Below, one piece after another: positions 34,579-44,078 of a stretch of DNA of 64,000 nt. The notes beneath the pieces were generated by a model. It worked only from the letters and a program-made list of their open reading frames with translations. It did not search any database and was not told the origin of the DNA. The DNA is from Staphylospora marina (GTDB lineage Bacteria > Bacillota > Bacilli > Thermoactinomycetales > Thermoactinomycetaceae). Numbering within the stretch: position 1 is the first letter of the stretch; each line of letters starts with the position of its first letter. Where the stretch lies: positions 414,001 to 478,000 of the forward strand of contig NZ_CP034118.1 of assembly GCF_003856495.1 (NCBI RefSeq), read 5' to 3'. A program made the translations under genes and the position numbers.

Positions 34579-35325
34579 ATGCGCATTCGGCGGAGACTGG
34601 TGCGGCGACCGGGATTTCCGGCGATCGGGATGAGCCGTCACGGAATGAAAGTGCTGGTGGCGGTGATCGTGTTGGGCGTGTTGTTTCAGATGATCTGGAT
34701 GGTTGAAAAAAATCTGGAACCGGTGCTGCTGACCATCGCCAATACCAAAGTGAAGAAAATCGCCCAGGATGCCATGCTGGACGGGATTCGCGACGTGCAA
34801 CGATCATTGGGCGGGGAAATGGGGCGGTTGATGGCCGTCGAAAAGGGAGAGGACGGGAAAATCACGTTCGTCAAAATCGACCCGGACCTGCAGGCAAAGA
34901 TTTACGAGCGGGTGACCGGGCGAATCATGGACAAGATGATCCAGCTGGAACAAACCAGAATCGAGGTCACGTTGGGGCAAATCCTGCAGAACAATCTGTT
35001 GGCCGAATACGGTCCGGACATTCCGATTCAGATCTGGCCCAAAGGCGCCCCAAAGGTCAATCTGGTTCCGAAGATGGAATCGCAGGGGATCAACATGGTG
35101 ATGGTGACCCTCCATCTGGAAGTTCACACCGAGATGGGCATGGTCGTACCGTTCACGGAGCAGAGCATTCCGGTTGATTTTCGGTACCCGATCGCCCAGG
35201 CCGTCGTGGTGGGGGAAGTGCCCGATTACTATTTCTACAACGATCTCGGTCAAATCAAGCAGGAGTCGGTGGGGACGCCGCATCATCCCGTACCCCCGGT
35301 GCCTTCCGGAAAAGAGGCTCCATAG
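34579..35325 (+). CDS. yunB: Sporulation protein YunB
   Basis: A 248-residue protein with one N-terminal transmembrane helix (about 25-44) and a YunB-type domain rich in amphipathic helices, then strands. GAGGAGGGAG precedes ATG 34579 by seven bases. In B. subtilis yunB is a mother-cell sporulation gene needed for normal spore formation; the molecular role is not known. A C-terminal Pro-rich tail (HHPVPPVPSG) is present. It is divergent from the ThyX-like gene, and the 206-bp interval should contain a sporulation promoter I cannot identify with certainty. Confidence 0.88.
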   Translation: MRIRRRLVRRPGFPAIGMSRHGMKVLVAVIVLGVLFQMIWMVEKNLEPVLLTIANTKVKKIAQDAMLDGIRDVQRSLGGEMGRLMAVEKGEDGKITFVKIDPDLQAKIYERVTGRIMDKMIQLEQTRIEVTLGQILQNNLLAEYGPDIPIQIWPKGAPKVNLVPKMESQGINMVMVTLHLEVHTEMGMVVPFTEQSIPVDFRYPIAQAVVVGEVPDYYFYNDLGQIKQESVGTPHHPVPPVPSGKEAP

Positions 35326-35521
35326 CGCTCACGGACGGGGTTGAAAAGACCGGGACACGGCATGTTTGTTCGGGAAAGTCGGTCAGTCTTTGAAAGGATT
35401 ATTAACTTTTTGTGTAGAAAATAGGGACATCCAAAATATTTTGTTGTATTATAAAAACGATTAATCCACTCATCCTTTTGAATTGAATCATAAGTGCGAG
35501 ATTTTACCCCGAGGTGATCCG

Positions 35522-36517
35522 ATGACCCAACCTGTCCTGGAGATCAAGCAACTGAAGCTGCACTTTTTTACGGACAAAGGCGTGGTCAAGGCGGTGGACG
35601 GGCTGGATCTCACCATTCATGAAGGTGAGATTGTCGGCTTGGTGGGGGAATCCGGCTGCGGGAAAAGCGTCACCTCGTTGGCGATCATGGGACTGGTGTC
35701 CAAACCGGGCAAGATCGTGGACGGCTCCATCCTGTTTCAGGGGAAGGATCTGACCCGCCTGCCCCCGCGGGAGATGCGGAAGATTCGGGGCAAGGAGATT
35801 GCCATGATCTTTCAGGAGCCGATGACTTCGCTCAACCCGTTGTTCACCATCGGAGATCAGTTGGTGGAAGCGATTCGCACTCATCGTTCCTGTTCCAAAA
35901 AAGAGGCCCGGGAGCTTTCGATGGAGATGCTGAAAAAAGTGGGCATCTCCCGGGAAGGCGTCCTGGATGATTATCCGCACCAACTCTCCGGCGGCATGCG
36001 ACAACGGGTGATGATTGCGATGGCCATGGTGTTGAATCCCCGACTGTTGATCGCCGACGAACCGACCACGGCCCTCGACGTGACCATCCAGGCGCAGATT
36101 CTCGATTTGATGCGCTTTCTGAACAAGGAGTTCGGCACCGCGATTCTGCTCATCACCCACGACATGGGGGTGGTTGCGGAGATGTGCGATCGCGTGGTGG
36201 TCATGTATGCCGGACAGGTGGTGGAACAGACGGAGTGTCGCAAACTGTTCCGTTCCCCCAAGCACCCGTATACCGAAGGACTGTTGAAGTCCATTCCCAA
36301 GCTGGATGAACAGCGGAAACGGCTGTATGCCATTCCGGGGCAGGTTCCCACGCCGCTCAACATGCCGGATGGTTGCCGGTTTGCACCGCGCTGCGAGAAG
36401 GTGATGGACATTTGCCGGGTGCGGGGACCGGAACTGCTCCCGGCGGATGAAGGCCACCTCAGCCGTTGTTTCCTGCATCAGGAGGAGGCGTTGCGTCATG
36501 GAACTGCTCAAGGTTGA
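35522..36517 (+). CDS. Oligopeptide ABC importer ATPase (DppD/OppD)
   Basis: A 331-residue ATPase with Walker A GESGCGKS at 42-49, signature LSGGMRQRV, Walker B LLIADEP, and the C-terminal cysteine-rich extension ([15 protein letters not shown]) that holds an iron-sulfur-like site in the Opp/Dpp family. ATG 35522 lies after GAGGTGAT. It is the first gene of an importer operon (two ATPases, binding lipoprotein, two permeases). An AT-rich segment with TATTATAAA near 35447 probably contains the promoter. Confidence 0.94.
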   Translation: MTQPVLEIKQLKLHFFTDKGVVKAVDGLDLTIHEGEIVGLVGESGCGKSVTSLAIMGLVSKPGKIVDGSILFQGKDLTRLPPREMRKIRGKEIAMIFQEPMTSLNPLFTIGDQLVEAIRTHRSCSKKEARELSMEMLKKVGISREGVLDDYPHQLSGGMRQRVMIAMAMVLNPRLLIADEPTTALDVTIQAQILDLMRFLNKEFGTAILLITHDMGVVAEMCDRVVVMYAGQVVEQTECRKLFRSPKHPYTEGLLKSIPKLDEQRKRLYAIPGQVPTPLNMPDGCRFAPRCEKVMDICRVRGPELLPADEGHLSRCFLHQEEALRHGTAQG

Positions 36518-37472
36518 GGGGCTCAAAAAAGTGTTCCCCGTCCGCGGCGGTATTTTTGGCAGAAAAGTCGGTGAAATCGTCGCCGTGGATGATGTGAGCT
36601 TCACGGTCCGACGAGGAGAAACGTTGGGACTGGTGGGGGAATCCGGCTGCGGAAAATCGACGACGGGACGCTCCATTCTCCGGTTGTACGAACCGACGGC
36701 GGGAAAGGTGGAGTTTGAAGGAAGGGATTTGTTGTCCCTCGACGAGGAAGAGATGCGCAAAGCACGGCGCGATCTGCAAATGGTGTTTCAGGATCCGTTC
36801 GCTTCGCTCAATCCGAGGATGAAAGTGGCGGAGATCCTGGAGGAGCCGCTGATCGTGCACGGCATCGGAACGGCCGCCGAGCGAAAGGAACAAGTGCGGG
36901 AACTGTTGTCCGTGGTGGGGTTGGACAAGACCCACGGCAGTCGGTATCCTCACCAGTTCAGCGGCGGTCAGCGGCAACGGATCGGCATCGCCCGGGCCCT
37001 TTCCACTCGTCCGAAGCTGATTGTGGCGGACGAACCCGTATCGGCACTGGACGTGTCCATCCAGTCACAGGTGCTCAATCTGATGATGGATTTGCAGGAA
37101 CAATTTGAACTCACCTACATCTTCATCGCTCATGACTTGTCCGTCGTGAAACACATCAGCAACCGTGTGGGCGTGATGTATCTGGGTCGGGTGGTGGAAC
37201 TGGCCGACCGCAACGAACTGTATGAAAAACCGTTGCATCCGTACACGCAGGCGCTTCTCTCCGCCGTCCCCGTGCCCGATCCCGAGGCGAAGCGGGAACG
37301 CATCATTCTGAAGGGAGACGTTCCCAGTCCGGCGAACCCGCCGAAGGGCTGCGCCTTCCATCCCCGCTGCCCTCACGTGATGGACATTTGCAAGGAAGTC
37401 CGGCCCGCGTTCGAAGACCAGGGCGGCGGACACTTTGTCGCCTGTCACTTGATGAAAAAGGCGGAAGTTTGA
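36498..37472 (+). CDS. Oligopeptide ABC importer ATPase (DppF/OppF)
   Basis: A 324-residue partner ATPase with Walker A GESGCGKS at 47-54, signature FSGGQRQRI, Walker B LIVADEP, and the C-terminal [14 protein letters not shown] extension. ATG 36498 follows GGAGGAGG and overlaps the previous gene by 20 bases, so the two subunits are co-translated and should form the heterodimer that powers import. Confidence 0.94.
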   Translation: MELLKVEGLKKVFPVRGGIFGRKVGEIVAVDDVSFTVRRGETLGLVGESGCGKSTTGRSILRLYEPTAGKVEFEGRDLLSLDEEEMRKARRDLQMVFQDPFASLNPRMKVAEILEEPLIVHGIGTAAERKEQVRELLSVVGLDKTHGSRYPHQFSGGQRQRIGIARALSTRPKLIVADEPVSALDVSIQSQVLNLMMDLQEQFELTYIFIAHDLSVVKHISNRVGVMYLGRVVELADRNELYEKPLHPYTQALLSAVPVPDPEAKRERIILKGDVPSPANPPKGCAFHPRCPHVMDICKEVRPAFEDQGGGHFVACHLMKKAEV

Positions 37473-37643
37473 GAGAGCACGATCACGGCCGACGGAATTT
37501 GAACCGGGCCATGCGGCAATGTGCTTGACAAACCTGCAACCTGTTCATCATGTCGGGGAGGTGGTGGGAGAGAGAATCGGCAGCCCGGATGTGGATTTTG
37601 TCGGGACTTCCGCAGTTACCAGCAGAAAAGGGGGCAATGCAAG

Positions 37644-39248
37644 GTGAAAAAACGCGTTTGGCTTTTGTCGCTGGCCATGATTTTCGTCTTCTCTTCGTTT
37701 TTGATGGCGTGCGGGAAAGACGCAGCCGAAAAGCCGAAGGAAAAAACGCTGATTTACGGCCGCGGCGCCGATTCCAAACTGCTTGACCCGATTCAGGTCA
37801 CGGACGGGGAATCCATCAACGTGACGGATCAGATCTTCGATACGCTGGTGGAATACGACCGCGATTCCACCCAAGTGGTGCCCGGTCTGGCCGAAAGCTG
37901 GGAAACCAGCCCCGACGGACTGGAATGGACGTTCAAACTCCGCCAAGACGTGAAGTTCCATGACGGGACTCCGTTCAACGCCGAAGCGGTGGTGTACAAC
38001 TTCAACCGCTGGATGGACAAAAACCATCCGGAGCACAAAGGCGGGGAATTCCCGTATTACGGGTACATGTTCGGCGGATACAAGGGGGATCCGGGGCATG
38101 TCATCAAGAATGTGACCGCCGTGGACGAGTTCACCGTGAAGTTTGAACTCAACAGCCCGCAAGCCCCGTTTTTGAGCAACCTGGCGATGTCTCCGTTCGC
38201 CATCGGTTCGCCGACGGCCATCAAGAAAGACCCGGAAGGATTCGCCCGCAATCCGGTCGGAACCGGTGCGTTCATGTTCAAGGAGTGGAAACAGAACGAC
38301 TCCATCACGCTCGTGAAGAATCCGAATTACTGGAAACAAGGGTATCCGAAGCTGGATAAGCTGATCTTCAAGTCGATTCCCGACAACTCCGCCCGGTTCA
38401 CCGCGCTCAAATCGGGCGACATCGACATGATGGACGGTCTCAACCCCAATGACGTGAAACTGGTCGAATCCGACAGCAACCTCCAGTTGTTCAAGCAATC
38501 GGGCATGAACGTCGGCTACCTGGCGATGAACACGGAGAAAAAACCGTTTGACAATCCGAAGGTGCGTCAGGCGATCAACCACGCCGTGAACAAACAAGCC
38601 ATCGTTGACACCCTGTTCGCCGGATTGGCGGTTCCCGCCGTCAACCCCATGCCGGAATCGATCTGGGGTTACAACAAAAACGTCAAAGATTATGAGTTCG
38701 ATCTGGAAAAAGCCAAGCAACTGCTGGCCGAAGCCGGTTATCCGAACGGTTTTGAAGTCGAGTTTTACGCCATGACCGAGCCGCGTCCGTACATGCCGGA
38801 CGGGAAGAAAGTGGCTGAATTCATTCAGGCGGATCTCGCCAAGATCGGCATCAAGGCCAAAATCGTCACCTATGACTGGCAAACCTACCTGGATCGCACG
38901 GGCAAAGGGGAACATGCCATGGCGCTCCTGGGTTGGAGCGGGGACAACGGGGACCCGGACAACTTCCTGTACGTCCTGCTTGACAAAGACAACGCGAAAG
39001 CACCGGATGCCGGAAACATCGCGTTCTACAAGAGCGACGCCGTGCATGATTTGCTGATCAAGGCCCAGCAGACCAGTGACGTGAAAGAACGGACCCAATT
39101 GTATGAAAAAGCCCAGGAAATCATCAAGCAGGATGCTCCGTGGGTGCCGCTGGTGCACAGCGTGGTTCCCTATGCCGCTTCCAAGAAAGTGACCGGCTTC
39201 AAGCCGCACCTGATCAACCTGAATCTCGACACGGTGGATCTGCAATAA
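37644..39248 (+). CDS. Oligopeptide-binding lipoprotein (SBP family 5)
   Basis: A 534-residue extracellular solute-binding protein. Start is GTG 37644 after AAAAGGGGG. A type II signal has lipobox LMAC with Cys23 as the lipidation site. The SBP_bac_5 fold is evident from the blocks GLAESWETSPDGLEWTFKLR and FHDGTPFNAEAV. It captures peptides (or, in some relatives, nickel or other ligands) for the Dpp-type permease. A hairpin 12 bases after its stop may favour its expression over the permeases. Confidence 0.93.
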   Translation: MKKRVWLLSLAMIFVFSSFLMACGKDAAEKPKEKTLIYGRGADSKLLDPIQVTDGESINVTDQIFDTLVEYDRDSTQVVPGLAESWETSPDGLEWTFKLRQDVKFHDGTPFNAEAVVYNFNRWMDKNHPEHKGGEFPYYGYMFGGYKGDPGHVIKNVTAVDEFTVKFELNSPQAPFLSNLAMSPFAIGSPTAIKKDPEGFARNPVGTGAFMFKEWKQNDSITLVKNPNYWKQGYPKLDKLIFKSIPDNSARFTALKSGDIDMMDGLNPNDVKLVESDSNLQLFKQSGMNVGYLAMNTEKKPFDNPKVRQAINHAVNKQAIVDTLFAGLAVPAVNPMPESIWGYNKNVKDYEFDLEKAKQLLAEAGYPNGFEVEFYAMTEPRPYMPDGKKVAEFIQADLAKIGIKAKIVTYDWQTYLDRTGKGEHAMALLGWSGDNGDPDNFLYVLLDKDNAKAPDAGNIAFYKSDAVHDLLIKAQQTSDVKERTQLYEKAQEIIKQDAPWVPLVHSVVPYAASKKVTGFKPHLINLNLDTVDLQ

Positions 39249-39260
39249 TCGGAGTGAACG

Positions 39261-39297
39261 AGTGGCATTGCGCGGTCTGTCCGCCAATGCCACTTTT
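39261..39297 (+). terminator. Intercistronic hairpin between binding protein and permeases
   Basis: AGTGGCATTG (39261-39270) pairs exactly with CAATGCCACT (39285-39294), with TTTT following. It is probably a partial terminator or 3' stabiliser that lowers permease expression relative to the binding protein. Confidence 0.7.
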
Positions 39298-39327
39298 CCA
39301 CATCGCAGCAATCGGGAGTGAAACTGC

Positions 39328-40338
39328 ATGTTGGCTTACACGATTCGCCGGCTTCTCATGTTGATCCCGGTGCTGATCGGCATGTCGATCATTACGTTTG
39401 CCGTGGTGCATGCCATCCCCGGAGATCCGGCCAAAACCATTGCCGGGGAAAAAGCCACCCCGCAGCAATTGGAAGAGATCCGGCACAGTCTTGGACTGGA
39501 TCAGCCGTTTTACATCCAATATTTCCGTTATGTGGGGGACCTTTTGCAGGGGGATCTGGGCACTTCGCTGATCACCAAGGTGCCGATCGCCGAAGAGATC
39601 GGCCCGTTTCTCGCCGCGACGGCCGAACTGGCGTTGACCAGCCTGGTGATCGCCGTGTTTTTCGGGGTCAACTTGGGCATTTTGTCCGCCTGGCGTCAAA
39701 ACTCGTGGCTGGATTACGGCAGCATGGTGCTGGCCTTGATCGGGGTTTCCGTTCCCGTGTTCTGGCTGGGCCTGATGGAACAGTGGTTTTTCGCCCAGGA
39801 ACTGGGGTGGTTGCCTTCCAACGGACGGGTCGATCCGCGTCTTGACATGGAGGGAATCACGCATTTTTATATCCTGGACGCGCTGATCATCGGCGATATG
39901 GAGCTGCTCGGTGACGTGCTCCTGCATCTGATCTTGCCGGCGGTGGCGCTGGCCACCATTCCGATGTCGATCATCGCCCGGATGACCCGCTCCAGCATGC
40001 TGGAAGTGATGCGTTCGGATTACATCCGCACGGCTCGTGCCAAAGGCTTGTCCGAGTTTTGGGTGATTTACAAGCACGCGTTCAAAAATGCCGTGATTCC
40101 CGTCCTGACCGTTGCCGGCCTGCAGCTCGGCATGCTGCTCGGAGGGGCGGTGTTGACGGAGACCATCTTCAGCTGGCCGGGGGTGGGGCGTTATATCTAC
40201 GATGCCATCAACCAGCGCAACTACCCCGTCATCCAATCCGGCATTCTGGTGCTGGCCACGATGTTCGTCATCATCAACCTGATCGTCGACCTCTTGTATG
40301 CCTGGATTGACAAGCGGATTCAGTACGGGAAGGAGTGA
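39328..40338 (+). CDS. Oligopeptide ABC permease (DppB/OppB)
   Basis: A 336-residue permease with the DppB N-terminal helix, the MIPVLIGMSIITFAVVHAIPGDP-like opening (one base-frame intact), and six transmembrane helices. The EAA loop is SDYIRTARAKGLSEFWVIYK, which docks to the ATPase dimer. It forms the channel with the next gene product; the interval to it is eight bases. Confidence 0.93.
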   Translation: MLAYTIRRLLMLIPVLIGMSIITFAVVHAIPGDPAKTIAGEKATPQQLEEIRHSLGLDQPFYIQYFRYVGDLLQGDLGTSLITKVPIAEEIGPFLAATAELALTSLVIAVFFGVNLGILSAWRQNSWLDYGSMVLALIGVSVPVFWLGLMEQWFFAQELGWLPSNGRVDPRLDMEGITHFYILDALIIGDMELLGDVLLHLILPAVALATIPMSIIARMTRSSMLEVMRSDYIRTARAKGLSEFWVIYKHAFKNAVIPVLTVAGLQLGMLLGGAVLTETIFSWPGVGRYIYDAINQRNYPVIQSGILVLATMFVIINLIVDLLYAWIDKRIQYGKE

Positions 40339-40346
40339 ACCGGAGC

Positions 40347-41255
40347 ATGCAACAGCCACCGAATCCAGATCACACCACACTTGCGGCAGGACCGGAGCTT
40401 CCGGTTCGCCAGGCAGAAGAAACGCCGGTCCGCGACTTTTTCCGGGCATTTTTGCGGCACCGGTCCGCCGTGATCGGCAGCGTCATCATCCTGTTTTTCC
40501 TCTTCATCGCCCTGGTGGCTCCATGGATCGCACCCTATGATTATGCGGAGAAATCGGAGGCCGTGCTGCAGGCACCGTCCGGTGAACACTGGTTCGGCAC
40601 CGATGATCTCGGAAGGGACGTTTTTTCGCGGGTGGTGCACGGTTCCCGCATTTCGCTGTGGGTCGGTTTCATCGCCGTCTCCGGTTCGATCGTGTTCGGA
40701 AGTTTGCTGGGGTTGATTGCCGGGTTTTACGGAGGATGGCGGGACACGGTCATTTCCCGCTTCTTTGACATCCTGCTCGCCTTTCCGGGAATCTTGCTGG
40801 CCATTGCCATCGTGGCCATGCTCGGTCCGGGGCTGAACAACGCGCTGATCGCCATCGCCATCATCAACATCCCCACCTTCGGACGGCTGATGCGTTCCAG
40901 GGTGCTCAGTGTCAAGGCGGAAGATTACATCCTGGCGGCCCGCGCGATGGGAATGAAAAACAGCCGGATCCTGCTGAAACACATCCTGCCCAACAGCTGG
41001 ACGCCGATCATGGTGCAGGGAACGCTCGGGTTCGCCACGGCGGTCATCGAAGCGGCTGCGCTCGGCTTTCTGGGACTCGGCGCACAGCCGCCCGATCCCG
41101 AATGGGGCACCATGCTGGCCGACTCGCGGAAATTGATCCAGATCGCGCCGTGGACGATGATCTTTCCGGGAGTGGCCATCATGCTCACCGTGCTCGGATT
41201 CAACCTGCTGGGTGACGGGCTGCGCGATCTGTTTGATCCCCGGATGAAGCAGTGA
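40347..41255 (+). CDS. Oligopeptide ABC permease (DppC/OppC)
   Basis: A 302-residue permease: a cytoplasmic N-terminus of about 40 residues, the DppC-type first helix, the conserved HWFGTDDLGRDVFSRV segment and the EAA loop VKAEDYILAARAMGMKNSRI. ATG 40347 is preferred; GTG 40335 overlaps the AAGGAG site. It closes the importer operon, which ends in the large hairpin at 41262-41318. Confidence 0.93.
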   Translation: MQQPPNPDHTTLAAGPELPVRQAEETPVRDFFRAFLRHRSAVIGSVIILFFLFIALVAPWIAPYDYAEKSEAVLQAPSGEHWFGTDDLGRDVFSRVVHGSRISLWVGFIAVSGSIVFGSLLGLIAGFYGGWRDTVISRFFDILLAFPGILLAIAIVAMLGPGLNNALIAIAIINIPTFGRLMRSRVLSVKAEDYILAARAMGMKNSRILLKHILPNSWTPIMVQGTLGFATAVIEAAALGFLGLGAQPPDPEWGTMLADSRKLIQIAPWTMIFPGVAIMLTVLGFNLLGDGLRDLFDPRMKQ

Positions 41256-41261
41256 CGGAGC

Positions 41262-41318
41262 GCGGGGATGAAGAAAAAGGAGTCGCTCAACGCGGCTTCT
41301 TTTTTTGTCTCATCCCCG
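41262..41318. terminator. Long bidirectional terminator
   Basis: Outer arm GGGGATGA (41264-41271) pairs with TCATCCCC (41310-41317). Inside, AGTCGC pairs with GCGGCT, next to A-rich and T-rich tracts (TTTTTTT at 41300-41306). It separates the convergent importer operon and CgeB-like gene. Confidence 0.8.
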
Positions 41319-42923
41319 GAATGCGTTCCATACGGCGTTGACCCGTTTCTGATCCGACCTTGTATATTCGATTTCCAGCCGGGGGATGAATCTCCGGTAA
41401 TAAGTCAATCCTCCCAGCGGGGGGGTCCTGGGCTGCTCCGGACCCGCAAACGTCACCTGCCCCGTTTTGGAGGGGGCCATGACCAGGGCCAATCCGGGTT
41501 TTTTCTCTCTGCTTTGAATTTTCGCCCGCACCCAGTCCGTCACATCGAGCGTGATCCATCGTTTGTCATAGGGATAGGACGGGTTGCCCCGAACCGCTTC
41601 GGCGATGATCTCTTTGGCCACCGGCGGCCCGATTTGCGTAAGAAGCCGATTCGGAACCGGCCAGGAAAGCGGGGTCGGATGACAGCGGATGGCGACATTG
41701 CGGGGAGGCGTCACGGCCATGAACAACTTCAGACGGGCGCACCGGATGTCAAAACCGTTCGGTTTTTCCCCGGACAAATCAAACCAGAGAAATACCCGGC
41801 TTTCTCCGTAGGCGCTGCGTCCCACGGTCAAATACGGTTGATTCCGCGGAATCGCGGCCATGCCGGAAACATGCGTGATCGCGGCAACGGGTCGGATTTC
41901 CCGGATCAGATCACCCGGAAGCACAAAATGCGTTTGCCGTTTGCGTTTCGCTTGGAGGTATGGGAGCAGCGTTTTTTCCATTTCCTTGATCCGATGAGCG
42001 TACGTGTGATTCCGGTGCAACTCGTTCCGCGCGTTTTCTCCGATTTTTTTGCGCAGGAGGGCATCCCGGAGAGCGATTTTCGTAAAAGCCAGTGTTTCTT
42101 CCGGGGTGGCGGCGGTGATCAGGTGTTTGCCCGGAACGAAGTGCCGGAGAACGGCTTCGGTCCGATTGGTCAGCAAAAAGCCGCCGCTCGCCAGGCATTC
42201 CCAAGTACGGCGAGTCACCACTTGGGCATCGTTCTGGATCCCCAGCACGACTTTTGCGGACGCATAGACCCGGGGAACCGACGAATAGGGGATGGGGCCG
42301 CGAAGGATTCGGTTTGGAACGGAAAAAGGAAGTTGTGAGCGCCCCTGTTCCCAATACTTCCCCCAGATGGCAACGTCATAGCCGGCGGCGATCAACGGTT
42401 CCAGGAGAATCCGCAGGCTTTTCAGCCGCCAGGAAGTGGTGGTCGCGCCGGAATAGTTGGCGACCAGTGCCACATCCGAGCGGAATCGGGGATCGGGCGG
42501 AAGTCGCCGATGGATGTTCGGATTGCAGGCGAAAGGGAGATAAGATGCCGGGATGCCCCGCCGGTGATACAAGTCGGGGGCATGGATGGCGTGAGTGAAT
42601 ACATAGTCGGGTTTTCCCGTTTCCAAGTAATACATGCTCCAGGTATCCGTATGAAGCGGGTCTTCGAAGGACCAGAACACGTGCAGGGCGGATGTCTCTT
42701 CGCAATACTTCCGGACCACCCGCAAATACGGCTCCCGCTGCATGGGTGTCCAACCGGTGGTCAAAATGACGTCCGGGCGGGTTTTCTTCAGATCATTGGC
42801 CACTTCCTGCGGAGTGGCGGAAGGCTTGGGCATCACCAGCGGGATGCCCAGGGCGCGAAAACCTGACGGAACGGACTTCACAAAATTGGGATGGTTCTCC
42901 AGATAATACCATTTCATGTTCAT
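41310..42923 (-). CDS. CgeB-like glycosyltransferase with C-terminal DNRLRE-like domain
   Basis: A 537-residue protein. Residues about 1-340 are CgeB-like (spore maturation protein CgeB / Glyco_trans_1-like), with the nucleotide-sugar binding part around TRRTWECLASGGFLLTN. Residues about 375-530 form a beta-rich domain (YLTVGRSAYGESRVFLWFDL, then ITLDVTDWV) that resembles DNRLRE carbohydrate-binding domains. B. subtilis CgeB helps build the outermost spore layer. ATG 42923 overlaps the upstream stop; ATG 42917 has better spacing to GAGGGA. It is last in a three-gene minus-strand operon. Confidence 0.8.
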   Translation of the reverse strand: MNMKWYYLENHPNFVKSVPSGFRALGIPLVMPKPSATPQEVANDLKKTRPDVILTTGWTPMQREPYLRVVRKYCEETSALHVFWSFEDPLHTDTWSMYYLETGKPDYVFTHAIHAPDLYHRRGIPASYLPFACNPNIHRRLPPDPRFRSDVALVANYSGATTTSWRLKSLRILLEPLIAAGYDVAIWGKYWEQGRSQLPFSVPNRILRGPIPYSSVPRVYASAKVVLGIQNDAQVVTRRTWECLASGGFLLTNRTEAVLRHFVPGKHLITAATPEETLAFTKIALRDALLRKKIGENARNELHRNHTYAHRIKEMEKTLLPYLQAKRKRQTHFVLPGDLIREIRPVAAITHVSGMAAIPRNQPYLTVGRSAYGESRVFLWFDLSGEKPNGFDIRCARLKLFMAVTPPRNVAIRCHPTPLSWPVPNRLLTQIGPPVAKEIIAEAVRGNPSYPYDKRWITLDVTDWVRAKIQSREKKPGLALVMAPSKTGQVTFAGPEQPRTPPLGGLTYYRRFIPRLEIEYTRSDQKRVNAVWNAFRG

Positions 42924-44071
42924 TCCCTCGCCATGAACCGGTCGATATATTCTCTGAAGATGTGGGAGAAGGGCTTGAGATCCCTGAGCATTTCCCGGAT
43001 TCCTTCTTCCAGCGTGACGGGTTTTCCGGGAAGCAAATCGCTGAGGAAACCGGAGTTTTCCATTTTCATCTGATGCACCTCGTTTTCTTTGCGGGGATTG
43101 GGAACGGATTGTACGATGGCGGGAATTCCGGATTGTTCGCTCGCCGTCCGGATCGTCTCCGCCAGTTCTTTCGGGCTTGCCAGAATGGTCATCTGATTGT
43201 AAACACGGTAGCTGCGGTGCAAGGGGAGTTCGACGGCCCGGGCCAACGATTCCACCGCGTCCCGCAGGGAGATCATGGGCTTTTTCTGTTCTCCCCGCCC
43301 GTACAGCGTGATGGGATGACCGGCGAGGACTTGTGCGCAGAACCGGTTGGTGACCACGCCGAAGTAAAAATCGAAGTCAAACCGGGTTGCCAGCCTCGGG
43401 TCCAGCGCGGTTTCTTCGGTTCCGGTCCCGAATACGATCGAGGTGCGCAGGTCGGTCACGGTCAATCCCCACAGTCGGGAGGCCAGGCTGAGATTGTTGA
43501 CATCGTTGCATTTGCTCATGTGATACCAGGATGTGGCCATTCCCGGAAAGGGAAGGATGTCGGAGCCCGTGGGCGTCTCCACTTTCAGGAAGCCTTCGGG
43601 AATGGTGAAATTGGGAGCTCCGTAGGTGCCGGTGGTGGTGGTTTCGATGAAATGGGTGTTTTCCAGCCCGAGTTCTTTCAATCCCCAAAGGAGATTTCGG
43701 CACATCCGGTTGTTGTTTTCCTGCGTGTAATCCGCCAACTTCCCGTTGATGTGGGAATACGGGGCGGAAGGTTGGGCCGCGAGATGCAGGATCACGCGGG
43801 GACGAAATGTTTGCAGGATGCGGTGAACGGCATCCCGGTCGGTCAGGTCGGCTTCGACGAAGGAAAGGTTGGAAATGCCGTGTTCTTTGGCCGCCCTGAG
43901 ACGTTCGTCCATGGAAGAGACGGGGATGGCACTGACGCTTCCGATTTCCTGCACCCATCTCCGACGACCGAAGTGATCGACACCCACCACCCGTTCGTCC
44001 GGATACATGCGTCCCAGTTTGAGCATCAAGGGCCAGCCCATGTATCCATCGGCGCCAGTCACAAGAATCAT
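42920..44071 (-). CDS. SQD1-like NAD-dependent sugar epimerase/dehydratase
   Basis: A 383-residue extended SDR. The NAD motif is GADGYMG (residues 6-12), and the catalytic-type segment SWYHMSK gives the YxxxK pair. The blocks YTQENN, RVYNQ-T and VPNPRKENEVH recall plant and bacterial UDP-sulfoquinovose synthase SQD1, which makes UDP-sulfoquinovose from UDP-glucose and sulfite. Sulfite use here is not proven; related SDRs make other sugars. ATG 44071 lies after AAGGAGT. It is coupled to the CgeB-like gene. Confidence 0.82.
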   Translation of the reverse strand: MILVTGADGYMGWPLMLKLGRMYPDERVVGVDHFGRRRWVQEIGSVSAIPVSSMDERLRAAKEHGISNLSFVEADLTDRDAVHRILQTFRPRVILHLAAQPSAPYSHINGKLADYTQENNNRMCRNLLWGLKELGLENTHFIETTTTGTYGAPNFTIPEGFLKVETPTGSDILPFPGMATSWYHMSKCNDVNNLSLASRLWGLTVTDLRTSIVFGTGTEETALDPRLATRFDFDFYFGVVTNRFCAQVLAGHPITLYGRGEQKKPMISLRDAVESLARAVELPLHRSYRVYNQMTILASPKELAETIRTASEQSGIPAIVQSVPNPRKENEVHQMKMENSGFLSDLLPGKPVTLEEGIREMLRDLKPFSHIFREYIDRFMARE

Positions 44072-44078
44072 GCGCGGC

